A DNA stretch of 64,000 nt from Hydractinia symbiolongicarpus (taxonomy: Eukaryota; Cnidaria; Hydrozoa; Anthoathecata; Hydractiniidae), in NCBI RefSeq assembly GCF_029227915.1, contig NC_079884.1:8556001-8620000 (forward strand), written 5' to 3'. The first letter of the stretch is position 1, and the number at the start of each line of letters is the position of its first letter. Under the pieces are notes generated by a model. That model saw only the letters and a list, made by a program, of their open reading frames with translations. It was not told the origin of the DNA and did not search any database. The translations under genes were made by a program, and so were the position numbers. This document shows, piece by piece, positions 11,088 through 21,433 of the stretch.

Positions 11088-13804
11088 TCTTTCGACTTTT
11101 CACAGGAACAATGCTTTCCTGACCAAATGAAAGCTGGAGTTTGTGAATACTGTTTTAACCTGAGCTGAACAGAATGTATCGTGTGTCATGTAGATTTGCT
11201 TGGAATGGCTGAAATACAATCCAGATGCTATTTATGTATTTTACTTCAAGACAACATCTTCAGACCAAAGTGTCATATTCAAGTGTGTATATATGTAGCT
11301 TTGTTTAACAACTCCATAATCACATAAAGTGCTTTAATCCTCTTGTATGAATGTACAACAGTTTTTCATGACATGTACTTTGTTAGTGGTTTTATATACT
11401 GTAGCAGTTATAACGTGTTTAAAGAAACTTTTATTCAAAATATTCTTCTTAAAGTTGATCATTTTGTTACAATTCTACCATCAAAAGTAAAAAACTCGAT
11501 CAGTGATTTAATATTTTTGGACCTCTCCTTCAACCTTGATCTCAGCGCCTGTAGCGGTTATAAAAAATGCTATATGCCCTGAGTTTGAGGTTGCCTCTGC
11601 TTAAAATCAAGATGTGGTTAGCAAAGTTACAGAATAAATGGTTTCCACCGTTTTAACAAGGCAATCAAAAAAACACTTCTTGTAAGTAGGCTGCCTCATA
11701 AAATCGAGAAATAAGACTAAAAAAGGGCCCAGGGTAGTAGAAATTGCCATGTCAGAAAATCGTCATGTCAGAAAATCCTAAATTTTAACCCTGTCGGTAA
11801 GCATACACCAGTTCGCGTCAAGTTACAGAAACGGAAATTATCGAGAAACTATATCGAGAAACGTTTCTACATCAACATCTACATTTTCTATTGCCGAATC
11901 TTTTTAAATTCTATCGAGCGGTTTTTGTCTTCGAAACTACTTGAAATCTTTCACAATATTGTAAACTTGAAAGCTCTTGAAGGGAAAGTATTTTGAGTAG
12001 GTCCTTTTTGGATTAATTTTTTTTAGACATACAAAAAAAAACACGTTTCAAAATATAAAACAGCCCATGCCAGTTTTGATTTCTGATTCAATTTGATGAA
12101 AAACAGAACCGAATAGGATTGTATATAAAAAAATAAATAACAACTCCACATGTCTGGTATGATTTGTTCATGAGGTTGCAACATAATTTTAAAAATAAAA
12201 ATTCATATTTTGAACATTGTAAGTCAACGCTGGATTGGTCAAGTTAATATATATAACAACTTGTCAAGAATTATCGATCCAGCTTTCCGATTGTAGGGTT
12301 TAAATCTCATTAAAGCTTGGTAATTATTATTGTTTTCACTAATTTCGAGTGCAAAAATATGCTCACAAGTATATTGAACATCCGTCTCAAGAAAAAAACG
12401 CATCTCCAAAAATCTTTCGTATCGTATATATATTATATATATTATTTCGTCGATATAACGTTTTAGATTTTTTTTTGTCAGCGTTTAAGGCTTTATCTAA
12501 TGTAAAGTAAGTCACAATGTGTATGGACGGTCATTATCACAAAGTTTGGAAAACTTATTTTTATATTTTTTGTCTGTCCGAATGATTTATTTTACAAAGC
12601 TATTGTTTCAAACACAAAATAGTATCCGATTGAGTTCGTCATACAACACAAAATAGTATCCGATCGGGGTTCGTCTTACAATTTTTATATTTTTCAAGGA
12701 TAAAGTTTTTTTGGGGGGAAAAACACAATATTCTTGCAATGTGCTGCGATGTTGAATAAGGTGACGGCGTATATTATTTTGTGGTCAACAAACAATAAAT
12801 ATTAACCCCAAAAATTTATTAAAAATCAAAGAAGCTACTACATCGCAGCTTTTTTTGCTAAGTTATTTGACAACGGCTACGAAAATTAATATTTTTACCG
12901 CATGAGCACTTAGAGCCCAGGACCAAAACTGGTCCGATTCCCCATAATATTCTAAAACCTGCTTCAAAACCTGGGGCTTAACGGTGTTATTAAAATTTAA
13001 TATTCCTAACTGTTTGTCTAAAAACAAGTTATCCCATACGCTATCATCGTTTTAAAACTAAAAGAATAGTGGCAAGCCTTTTTTTGCAAATGGATAGGTT
13101 AACAAAATAAAATCAATCTTTCCAACTGTTCGTCAACCGAAGTGGATTTTTCCAGACTTGCAGATAGCTTCATATACTAATAATCTATGTCTGTCTGCTT
13201 GCCACATGTAAAGGACGATACTCATTTCTTACCGTAAAGAGAAAATTATTTCTTAACCTTTTTGACGTTACGACTAAACGTCTATATGTCTTAAAACTAG
13301 GCGTCAACACACAGTGAATAAGATTGTGGAAGTCATTGCAGTGTTGTATATATCTTCAGAGCCTGGAAGAAGAAAATAACTGATGTATTTTCCAGTGATT
13401 ATAACTATGGAACATCTGGGAAATTTCCTAAAGGAGAGAAGATCAATCCACTTTATCAAAATATTGAAACTCAAAGATGTCCTTGAAAATGAATTTCTTC
13501 TCATAAACATTTCGTTATAGACTGGTCATTGTTTAAAGACAAACGGCCTTATGTTGGGAAAAATCTATTATTCTATCTTTTCGTTGTCTGTGTACACCAA
13601 ACCACAATGAAAGCGTTTAATACAAAATTTTAACCGCAGGGATAAGCAGCATGACTTTCGGTCTTTCAGTTAATGTGTTGCACGCTACGTTTATATCGTT
13701 CATTTTATTGTGATCATTTTCTTTCTTTCTTTAGTTTTCTTTTGTTTTGTTTCATGTTGAAAATATTGCATTCCAACAAAAATAACTTTTCAGTTGTGCG
13801 AAGA
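11088..13804. other. Intergenic, no gene seen
   Basis: About 2.7 kb of AT-rich sequence between the TGF-beta gene and the Polinton. Short frames (for example 11343-11582) show no family signature. ACAAAATAGTATCCGAT occurs twice at about 12620-12665 as a local direct duplication. The promoter of the TGF-beta gene should lie just right of 11087. Confidence 0.5.
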
Positions 13805-13809
13805 ACATT
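13805..13809 (+). repeat. Target-site duplication, left (ACATT)
   Basis: ACATT precedes the left inverted repeat and recurs at 29476-29480 directly after the right one. Polintons usually make 6-bp duplications; only 5 bp match here. Confidence 0.6.
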
Positions 13810-14081
13810 AGTAGAAGTATAGATGGGTTCAACCCAGGGGTCACATCGAGCAAAACCCTTACTCAAGCAATGCTCCTTTGACACCCCTAAAAATCTGTGG
13901 CGTCACAACTGTATCCTCCAGCAAATGAGTAAAACATGCGCATGCGCAAAAAATCTGACAAATCCGCTGGCATCCGACAAATCCACCGCCGGCATCATGC
14001 GCAAGTTGAGTAAAATAATTCAAAAGTTTCTGTCCATGTAAAAAATTTCTTATTAAATAAAATCTGTATATAATAAAGAGA
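13810..14081 (+). repeat. Polinton left terminal inverted repeat
   Basis: It matches the reverse complement of 29200-29475 with scattered substitutions and small indels. Shared landmarks are TGGGTTCAACCCA near the tip, TGCGCATGCGCAAAAAATCT, TTCAAAAGTTTCTGTCCAT and TATATAATAAAGAGA at the inner edge. The open frame at 13823-14041 is part of the repeat, not a gene. Confidence 0.9.
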
Positions 14082-14134
14082 CATGACAGACACGGCGATC
14101 TATTTCAGTGAGCAACGCTGAAAGTTTGAAGAGG

Positions 14135-14413
14135 ATGATAGAGATTAATCATAGGTTCAACCGGCTATATGAAGAGGAATTGCTTGACATGTACACCAAT
14201 TACTATAATCTATCAATACATAAAATGGAATACTATGACAACCTTCCCCAAGAGTTATTTCAAAGCTGCCCTAAGATAAATCATGAGCCGAAATTTAAGA
14301 CTATAATACATGGTGATCTAATCCGTGTAGCTTGGCATCCCGAAAGAGCTATTGACTGGTGCTTTTCAGAGGATGAGAAGGAGGATCTTGAAAAACTGTG
14401 GGAAAATGTATAA
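14135..14413 (+). CDS. Small Polinton ORF, unknown function
   Basis: 92 residues from the first ATG. The frame is open further left to a GTG at 14108, but no ATG lies there. The protein is acidic and aromatic. Its C-terminus holds RVAWHPERAIDWCFSEDEK, a style of motif I associate with small proteins of large DNA viruses, without a firm family. It is the first gene inside the left inverted repeat and is undamaged. Confidence 0.55.
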   Translation: MIEINHRFNRLYEEELLDMYTNYYNLSIHKMEYYDNLPQELFQSCPKINHEPKFKTIIHGDLIRVAWHPERAIDWCFSEDEKEDLEKLWENV

Positions 14414-14501
14414 TAAATGGGTACAAAACAGAAATCATCATTCGAAATATTTTAAGATATAGTGGGAATTTTTTTTTACCAGCGTTGGTATCTCTCTCCC
14501 A

Positions 14502-14639
14502 ATGATGGCCATGGCCCTCATGCTAGAAAATAAAAGAGATAAGGAGTTGATTGAAGAACTAAAGGGTAGGGTTCATGATTTGGAGGAGAAGAAGGAGATT
14601 GAAGAACTAAGGGCTAGGGTTCGTGATTTAGAAGAGTAA
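14502..14639 (+). CDS. Small coiled-coil ORF
   Basis: 45 residues, almost entirely charged heptads with an internal duplication (IEELKGRVHDLEE, then IEELRARVRDLEE). It is open, with ATG and TAA, and is followed 17 nt later by a 32-bp perfect palindrome. No family is recognised; a structural or oligomerising role is only a guess. Confidence 0.45.
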   Translation: MMAMALMLENKRDKELIEELKGRVHDLEEKKEIEELRARVRDLEE

Positions 14640-14655
14640 TGAAACTATATATAGG

Positions 14656-14687
14656 ATCTTATATTTCTTGTACAAGAAATATAAGAT
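14656..14687. terminator. 32-bp perfect palindrome at a gene end
   Basis: ATCTTATATTTCTTGT and its exact reverse complement meet with no spacer, between the stop at 14639 and the next ATG at 14694. It is proposed as a transcript-end hairpin by analogy with the hairpin rule of mimivirus polyadenylation (inference). Confidence 0.45.
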
Positions 14688-14693
14688 AAAACG

Positions 14694-14867
14694 ATGAAAG
14701 AACAATGCGATGATTGTGAATGTATACTTGATGAGTATGATAGGTGCAAATGTGAAAGGAAACTTGTGGTGGAAGGAAAAAAATTATGTTGGCTCTGCTA
14801 TGAGGAATACACTTTATATAACCGTGGTATTTGTACATGTACAAAAAAATTTTTTTCGTATGAATAA
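14694..14867 (+). CDS. Small cysteine-rich (zinc-binding type) ORF
   Basis: 57 residues with nine cysteines in close pairs: CDDCEC, CKC, CWLC and CTC. The pattern suggests one or two small zinc sites. It lies directly after a perfect palindrome and ends 17 nt before the next frame. It resembles the small zinc-ribbon proteins common in DNA viruses but is not assigned. A 16-bp palindrome (14830-14845) falls within its last codons. Confidence 0.5.
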   Translation: MKEQCDDCECILDEYDRCKCERKLVVEGKKLCWLCYEEYTLYNRGICTCTKKFFSYE

Positions 14868-14883
14868 AATAGCATGTTAAAAT

Positions 14884-15464
14884 TTGGAGACAAAAATAGT
14901 TAAATTAAAAGAATTCTACAGTAATATAACACCGTACAATATCGAAGATGTGAAAATCCTAAGCGATTCAATGCCTGCAAACAAAGGCAAAGACGAAAGA
15001 TTTGTGATTAGGTATCGTGACCAAGACGGAAACCCATCACCGTTATTGATAAAAACCCCTATAAAAAACAACTCGAAGGGTGTCTCTCAATATAGTGAGA
15101 ATTCCGCGTTCACTATGTCGTTTGATCCTGAGTGGTTAGAAAAATACGATAAGATCGTGAAAAAAGTGGAGGTTTTGGAGGGACATTGCTTCACCAACAT
15201 AAGTGTGAAGAAAGATCGTATATAAACCCTAAACTAAAGGAATGGGAAGGTGAAATTAGAAATAATTTCCATAAGAAAAAGATACCCCAAGAATCTTGCG
15301 AATGTATGGTAATCATTAAAATAGGGAGCATCTATAGGCAGGGTCGCAACTATTATGTACAAGCGTACTTGGAAGAATGTAATTACAACTCGGTTGAAAG
15401 GTATGGCGTTAGTTATCTTACTGAATCTGAGGATGATGATGACGAGATCTTCACCATGCTGTAA
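14884..15464 (+). pseudogene. Polinton ORF of unknown function, frameshifted
   Basis: Two overlapping frames (14884-15225 and 15186-15464) read as one protein of about 190 residues with a shift near 15215. The first frame has no ATG at its head; a TTG sits where a start is expected. The N-terminal half contains FTMSFDPEWLEKYDKIV. The C-terminal half contains VIIKIGSIYRQGRNYYVQAYLEE and an acidic tail. A diverged copy of the N-terminal half lies at 56190-56400, so the ORF is a stable part of this Polinton lineage. It looks like an uncharacterised protein shared with large DNA viruses; I cannot name the function. Confidence 0.6.
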
Positions 15465-15491
15465 CATGTTGCATTACCTGTATGTAAAGGT

Positions 15492-15519
15492 TTTATATAG
15501 TTGATGACAACTATATAAA
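15492..15519. terminator. Gene-end hairpin, 12-bp stem
   Basis: TTTATATAGTTG and CAACTATATAAA surround a 4-nt loop, 28 nt after the stop at 15464. Same class as the other palindromes of this element. Confidence 0.45.
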
Positions 15520-15551
15520 TAATAAACACATTTTGAAAGAAAGCCAAATTA

Positions 15552-15808
15552 ATGAAAATTCCTCGTTATTCTACAATGAATAAAGATCTTGTTGAAGCAA
15601 TCCGCAAAATCAAGTGCAAAGTCGCCTCAAGTCAAACAGATGGTCCCTAATTGCAAGTCCTGTGTTGGCATACGAAAAAAATCTTGAAAAATATTTGTAA
15701 CAACTTGCTGAAAAAAAATCGCGATGTATAGTACGCGATGGAGACCTACTGATTGATAGTAATACAGGTATTGTGATCGGTTGCAACATCAATGATCAAC
15801 GCATGTAG
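15552..15808 (+). pseudogene. Small Polinton ORF, broken
   Basis: It begins MKIPRYSTMNKDLVEAI and ends VIGCNINDQRM. A shift near 15625-15640 and one in-frame TAA (at about 15700) interrupt it; the intact product would be about 85 residues. No family is recognised. It closes the first plus-strand gene block; the next gene runs toward it on the minus strand. Confidence 0.45.
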
Positions 15809-15912
15809 TTTTGTAGGAATACTTTCCTATAAAAGTTATAATCCTGCGGAGCCGCTAGGGCGTTATCGAATATCTAAGTACCGGTGACATGCTGTACAGA
15901 TTGATTTTTTTT

Positions 15913-16492
15913 TTAAATTTTCTCTTGATCCTCTTGTTTACCTCTTGCATCGCTCATTAATGTTATTGACGATACATTTAACTCGTTGCCGTATTTACTC
16001 TTTAAACACCATATAGCGCTGTTTCTTTGGCATTCTTAGACTGAATTCATAGTCACTTTTAGTCACTTTTAACACCATTTTCGGTTACCTTTAATATAAA
16101 ATCAACGACAAAATTTAACTTTGATTCAGCAAGTAGTCTTATAATTTCATGTTTCTGAGCCTTTACATTTAGCCTCCTTGAAGCATTCCTCAGGCCGGCT
16201 TGCCCGATTCCCATAGCCAATGCAATACATCCCATAGCAATACGTAGAGAAGCTCCAAAGCCCGTTGCTAATACACCAATTCCAATTCCTGTGGTAATGC
16301 ATTTACACTTAATAGTCCATGGTCACAATAGCGAACCCACGTGCCATGCATCTTGAACTTTTTTGTGAGTCCGTCCCGTTCCTTGATTTACTTGCGTAAG
16401 TACTGTTCAATTTCTTTGATTTTTTTAATCTATATAAAATCATCCTCAGGTGCACTTGGTGATAAGGTCGGATATAATTTCATAGTATCCAT
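15913..16492 (-). pseudogene. Polinton membrane-associated protein, broken
   Basis: The start is MDTMKLYPTLSPSAPEDD at 16492. A glycine-rich hydrophobic segment GIGIGVLATGFGASLRIAMG (about 16230-16290), probably one or two membrane helices, is followed by a basic helical part with QKHEIIRLLAESKL. Stops at about 16430 and 16385 and at least two shifts break the frame. Proteins of this layout recur in cnidarian Polintons; the function is unknown. AGTCACTTTT is duplicated in tandem at about 16050-16070. Confidence 0.55.
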
Positions 16493-16506
16493 CTTCTTTT
16501 ATTATA

Positions 16507-17175
16507 TTATTCTATAAGCAATTGCATCGTGATGACGCTAAAAGATACGTTTTTTTCAGGGTGATATTCGTTACTCAACATAAATTCGAGTCTGTCTGTC
16601 GATCCTTTCAAAGGAAGATAGATTGGTGTATCAAAATTCCAAGTAAGCATATCTCCCCAAGCATTCTCTTTGGTGGGCAGCATCGCGAGAATCTTTGATT
16701 TCTTACCATCAAGGAAGCAATTATCTTCGTCAATCTGAGGGCAAACAAGTCTCAGCCGAATGTAAACATCGGTATTGTAGTATCCATCATAGTCGCCCTT
16801 CATATAATACTTCCCACCAACTGGACCAGGTAAACCCATGAGCTCTTGCAGTGCCCTATGAATGACGACTGTAAAACCATCAAACACACGGAGCCCGCAG
16901 AGTCAATTTTTCAACACAAAGATCTTAGCCTTTCATTCAGCTTGGTTATTAATGATAGCTGCCAGATCCTCGATCTTATACAAACCGTTCATGATCTCAA
17001 TCCGGGTTGCCTTCTGGTCAGGCCCAACTTTTCTAATCGCGAAATCATTATTACTAAAAATATTCCACCACGTAGGTCGAATACTAATCGATTTTAGAGC
17101 GATCCTCGTAAACTGTCCTAGGTAGTCATCAAAAATCGTAGGCTTGTTGATATCTGTGATATACAAATGGCTCAT
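16507..17175 (-). pseudogene. Polinton minor capsid (penton-type) protein, broken
   Basis: The N-terminal part (16933-17175) starts MSHLYITDINKPTIF and the C-terminal part (16507-16887) ends in a beta-rich region with FLDGKKSKIL and YLPLKGSTDRLEFML. That fits the single-jelly-roll minor capsid protein that forms the vertices of Polinton virions (family knowledge; match judged by eye). The two parts are separated by a stop and shift at about 16890-16935, with part of the middle missing. It lies in the same minus-strand block as the hydrophobic protein at 15913-16492. Confidence 0.65.
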
Positions 17176-17194
17176 GTTCTATTGTATAAGTAAA

Positions 17195-17593
17195 ATGAAT
17201 ATTTACTCATACAACCCCAAAGCATAATACAAATCAAACAGGGGAGAATGGCCTCTGGGTATCACGAATCTTGAACATCAGGAACCGTAAGTATCGACAG
17301 AGTCACATATTCCTGTAGTATTCCCAGAGTTTAGTAAGTATCCCATCAAAGTTCAAACGACTTACTTTAACGATCCAGTTCGAATTGGATAAGATGGGCA
17401 AGCATTGGATTACTGCAAAATCCAGGTTAATTTTGCAGCTTATTGCGCAACAACAGCATTAGGCATGTCACAACATACGACCGGATCTTTACCTCTTGTC
17501 AACTCTATCTTTCGATTTCATGTATACTATCACATGCGTCGTATATTGGGAAAACACGTTTCCAAAAGGTACTTCAATATGCTAAAACCCTAG
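17195..17593 (+). pseudogene. Conserved Polinton ORF with in-frame stops
   Basis: One reading frame runs from ATG 17195 with TAA stops at about 17225, 17288 and 17393 and no shift until its end at 17593. The later part carries VNSIFRFHVYYHMRRILG, a stretch I associate with an uncharacterised Polinton protein. It overlaps nothing and diverges from the minor capsid gene. No catalytic motif is seen. Confidence 0.5.
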
Positions 17594-17626
17594 TCAATTT
17601 TGCTGTCATGCCCAGCGTGTACAGAC

Positions 17627-18046
17627 ATGAATCTTCGTATTAATAAAATTGAGGAGTATAATAACAATGTCTTGATTGCACCTGCAATGGTAAATAATGG
17701 GGTTCAAGTCGATCTAAACAAGATGAAGAAGCCTATTGAGAAACCGAGGGCCCCGAGACCGTTGAAAAAGGTACCTGTGCCAGCAATACTCTCGAAGCAC
17801 ACGGAGACATTAAAGAAGGTACCTGTCCTAGCAATACTCTCGAAGCACATGGAGACATCAAAGAAGGTACCTGTGGCAGCAATACTCCCTAAGCAAGAAG
17901 TAATAGAAGCAGAGCAACATGCAGATAACAAGGCTGTCCTAGTTACGGGTGGAATAGAACTTATTTTGGTTTACATAGGGCTCAAAAAGTGGGAAACAGT
18001 CGTTTGTGTGTTTTGCGCACATGACTTTTTATTTACGACCTTTTAA
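17627..18046 (+). CDS. Polinton ORF with 16-residue repeats and a membrane helix
   Basis: Up to 139 residues from ATG 17627. Residues about 45-95 hold a 48-bp repeat, two full copies plus a partial one, around KKVPVPAILSKHTET. A hydrophobic stretch AVLVTGGIELILVYI follows and then a basic end. The frame runs a few codons into the convergent minus-strand gene, so the natural stop may have been lost just after GLKK. A related C-terminus, with a membrane helix, lies at about 56720-56780 in the second relic, in the same position relative to the next gene. Function unknown. Confidence 0.5.
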   Translation: MNLRINKIEEYNNNVLIAPAMVNNGVQVDLNKMKKPIEKPRAPRPLKKVPVPAILSKHTETLKKVPVLAILSKHMETSKKVPVAAILPKQEVIEAEQHADNKAVLVTGGIELILVYIGLKKWETVVCVFCAHDFLFTTF

Positions 18047-19307
18047 CCTTGTTCCTACCGATGTATGCTACAACAATAGCAACATCACCTGCAATTGCTA
18101 TATACAATTGCTGCGCCACAAATTCAACAATCTTTGCTGCTACTCTGAAAAAGGAGAATATCGTCCCTATGATACCAGGAAGAGCCGCGCCAGCCTTTCC
18201 TACCAAATATTTCAAACATTTACTAAGTTTTTCAAGTTATTTTCGTACAAACCCTTTACTAGCACCACCACCAGTTTCCGCTGCAGCACTAGCTGCTGCT
18301 CAACCTTCTGTCACCGCTAGTACAATAAATGTGAGTAACCTAACAGCAGAAATGATGCTTGCTATAGTAATCCCTTTTTCCTTGAACAAGACCTTGAGTT
18401 TTTCAGTGAGCGATGTATCGTCTTCCACCATTTTAATCAGCATGTCTTTTATTGCAGTGAGCTGCCCTCGAGTCTTGGATAATATTACACCATGCGCTTT
18501 TTGCGGTTTTTTTTTTATCCTGCAGCTGTTCAAGATCTTTCTTGTCGCAATGTTCCAAATCTCTTGCTGTTGTTTAGATACTCCCGGCAATGCGTTTTTA
18601 TCCTCAAGTCTCTTCACCTGTGCCTTTGCTTCCTTAATATTATCATCATAATCAATCTTTTCAATTTTTCCAAGGTCCCCCTCAAGGCTTCAAGTTTGAG
18701 GTTTAGCTCTTTCTTTCTCCTTCCGTAAATGCCTCCCCATTGAATGAAGTCTCTAATATAAGGCTCTCCGCCCCATCCAGGACGTTCTCCAGAAGTGGCA
18801 TCATCTCCATATCATTGTTTTCGATGTGAACAACCTCGTTCACCAGTTTCTGAGCCATGAGATTGCTTCCCTTATTTGGTGTAGTAGTATAATCCGTAAA
18901 ATCTAGTTCCCTTACAAGGTCTGCTCCTAGGTTCCTCGTTATTCCACGACTGCTTGGAATCCCCCCTTTTTATGTATCAGGTCAGTTATATCTTTATCTT
19001 TATATATCAGTCTGATTATATGTCCATCTTTTGCAACTTCGAAGTCGTCATAATGCCTCGCATCCGGCTCCCCTAATGTCTTCTCAAGATGGTCATAAAA
19101 ACCGTTGACCTTTGATTGTTTGAGCTCTTCCCTCTGACTTAGTTTGGTGCCCTCCTACGTTTGTTGTTCTTCAGGTTTTAATGTGGAGCTGGTACCAGGC
19201 TGGGCAAGGTCCTCGGGTCTTCTACAAGCTACATCATCAGTATCGTCTGGAATATTTTCCTCAGGGGTGAAATCGTTCCCCGGATCATAAGCTGGATTAA
19301 TAGGCAT
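18033..19307 (-). pseudogene. Large Polinton membrane protein, multiply broken
   Basis: It begins MPINPAYDPGNDF at 19307. The middle (about 18300-18620) has SLTEKLKVLFKEKGITIASI and a membrane helix. The end has GAALPGIIGTIFSFFRVAA and a second helix, closing at 18033. In-frame stops (for example at about 19155) and several shifts interrupt it. Parts of it (about 18040-18780) are also found at 56860-57500, confirming it as a standard gene of this lineage. Large membrane proteins of this design are common in cnidarian Polintons and might act in virion entry or exit; that is inference. Confidence 0.6.
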
Positions 19308-19344
19308 TTATTTCAACAAAAAATCATCTAATAATACAGAAGAT

Positions 19345-20584
19345 GTGAGTAATATATTTTGAAAGACACTCGATCCCTATGAAGAGATTAAAACGGCGAT
19401 GAAAGGAGAGGTGAAAAATGTACATGTAACTCATACACGGGGGACGATCGATCAAAATCAGAAATTATATATTGACATACCAAATATGGATCAGAACGAT
19501 GTCATTTTCCCTGAAAGTCTTGGACTTCTGTTTGATCTTGAATTAACGGGAGCAAATACAAAGCGTATCATCGTTTCAAATATTGGTAAGAATCTGGTGC
19601 AGAATCTGAAAATCACACTGAATGGCAACGAGATGTGGTTGCCAAAATTTGAACGTGAAAACAACTTAATTCAAGAGGGTATCAATCCAAATGATGGCAC
19701 TATCTGCGCCTGGCAGGTAAAAGCTAGCGATCATGCTGGAACTGTAGAGGAAAAGGCGATTGTCACAGCCTACGGAAATACCTTCCGTATCCCTATTGGT
19801 AAAATGTTTGAACTAACCAAGGACGTACTATTCAACCAACCTGGCATACACGACAGATTGCAGTTTGTTCTCCATTTTGCCTTGTATGGAGATGTCATTA
19901 AAGATGTAGGTACGGCAACTTTCGGATCCACCACGACAAAGCCTGTGGATGCTACTTACAAGATTAGTAATATAATCCTAGAATATGATATGGTAAATAA
20001 TAAGGGTCTTGCGAGTGCCCTGGTATCACGATACAGTCATGCACTACCCTATGAGAAAGTACTTCGAAGCAAAGTAATTACCATGAAAAAAGAGGCGACA
20101 AGCCATAATTTACAGATTAATACACCGGCAAAGTGCTTGAAGAGTGTTCTACTGTTCTTTCTAGATCCATGAAAGGTCAAGCCGTATAGTGGCGCTAACG
20201 AGGTATTCTACAACCCTAAGATCGAGAGGTTTACCTTGGAAAGATAACTTTCCAAGGTAAACCTCATCGGCTGTATTCTGACGGTGTCTTTGAGAGCATT
20301 TTTTTGAGAGCAATGCATCATTCAGCTTTTCAAACAAATTGTCAACCTCTTCGGCAGTCATGACTCAACAGTAACAATAGGTCAATTTCTGACTGAAAGG
20401 TATGCGCTTTTTCTTGACTTCAGATCATCTCCTGATCATAGTCTGCATGGTAGTGGGAGATCTTTGCAGAGATTGTCGGATGGTATCACTGTACATATGA
20501 CGAAGAATTAAAAGCTTTATCTATCTTATCCCAGATGTCCGACTGAACATTCTGGATGGTAGATTTCATAGCGTCGAGTATTAA
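19345..20584 (+). pseudogene. Polinton major capsid protein (double jelly roll), broken
   Basis: The main open part is 19399-20172. In-frame codons continue left to a GTG at 19345, with a TGA at 19360. The frame goes on after a TGA at 20172 (probably a decayed CGA), then shifts at the hairpin 20226-20265 and again near 20360. It finishes with recognisable C-terminal blocks (TIGQFLTERYALFLDFRSS; HSLHGSGR at about 20440; LNILDGRF before TAA 20584). The total of about 410 codons is somewhat shorter than typical. Order, beta-rich content and the C-terminal blocks match Polinton major capsid proteins. It is followed directly by the packaging ATPase, as expected for a morphogenesis module. It cannot make a full protein as it stands. 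Confidence 0.75.
20226..20265. repeat. Inverted repeat, 18-bp perfect arms, inside the capsid gene
   Basis: GAGGTTTACCTTGGAAAG and its exact complement are separated by ATAA. The capsid reading frame changes across it, so the perfect palindrome and the frameshift probably arose together, for example by template switching at a weaker hairpin. Confidence 0.8.
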
Positions 20585-20613
20585 AGTCGCAGATCACCTT
20601 GTGGCTTAAATAA

Positions 20614-21124
20614 ATGACTCCAATAGACATTGTTTTAGAGATCCATATTGCGATATTTACAGGACATGTTGTGGGAAAACACAACTTGTCCTTGATCTCC
20701 TTTTCACAATATAGTTATTCTTTGCCCAACTATACAATGGAACAGTACTTACCTAAAGAGGTAAGTGTTACATATTTTTTTATTTTTTTATATATTTTTG
20801 ATCAACCCAAAGAATCAGCTTTTTGGATGGATCGATAAATTATCGTCGCTGCTAGCTGGCGAAGATATACTGTTCATTATCGACGACTGTATAGCAGACG
20901 AAAATCTCGATAAAAAAAGACAATCTCTGCTGGAAATAGCGGTTTCACACAGAAAAAATAGCCTATGGCTGTTATCACAGTCGTATACCGCTTTACCGAA
21001 AAATCTTCGAAGGCAGAATAAGCAGCTGTTCCTCTGGTATCCACACAAACGTTCAGATATAAAATTGATTGATGACGAAACCAAATCAGTGATAGCAATT
21101 GGGAAGAGATCAAAACTCAACTGA
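20614..21124 (+). pseudogene. Polinton packaging ATPase (FtsK/HerA, A32-like), with possible intron
   Basis: From ATG 20614 the P-loop region reads IFTGHVVGK, a Walker A motif with its last threonine displaced by a one-base shift; the other frame gives CCGKTQLVLDLL. Walker B is ILFIIDDC at about 20867-20890, followed by LWLLSQSY as the sensor-like strand. About 150 codons in total, shorter than the usual 200-250. Between 20761 and 20818 lies a 58-bp segment that begins GTAAGT and ends ATCAG; removing it joins the flanking frames in phase (YLPKE to LFGWID). The enzyme would pump DNA into capsids (family knowledge). The shifts around the P-loop make it probably inactive. Confidence 0.65.
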
Positions 21125-21433
21125 AAAACTTAAAACATGCCTGTCTATACGTTAGACTTTGAGCACCTTAGAAGCTATAAAATTCTGGGTCGCGAAGCGT
21201 TAGCATTCGCCCCGCACAAGGTGCTATAATAAGCGCCAACACCCTGGTTGCACTTCTTCCTAGAACAAGAAGATGTCAAAAGAGAGCAAGCAGTGGCGCC
21301 AGGCGGAACGGAACTCAAAAAAAAAAAAAAAAATCGTATGTTTTGTATAGATTTATCCATACAAAAAAATAATTTTTGTTTCTAAACATGTGTTAAAGAT
21401 TTGTGAGATAATCTCACAAAACAAGAAAAAAAC
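21125..21433. other. Short region with hairpins, no clear gene
   Basis: A 31-codon frame at 21138-21233 and a lysine-rich frame from 21272 have no family features. TTTTGTAT/ATACAAAA (about 21340-21366) and a 10-bp stem at 21400-21420 are inverted repeats ahead of the HNH gene. Confidence 0.4.
21400..21420. terminator. Gene-boundary hairpin, 10-bp stem
   Basis: TTTGTGAGAT and ATCTCACAAA flank a single A, 14 nt before the ATG of the HNH gene. Confidence 0.4.

Noticed and set aside
13823-14041. 72-codon frame
   Set aside because: It lies within the left terminal inverted repeat of the Polinton.
21138-21233. 31-codon plus-strand frame after the ATPase
   Set aside because: Too short, with no family pattern; it could be a worn remnant of a gene, but nothing supports a call.
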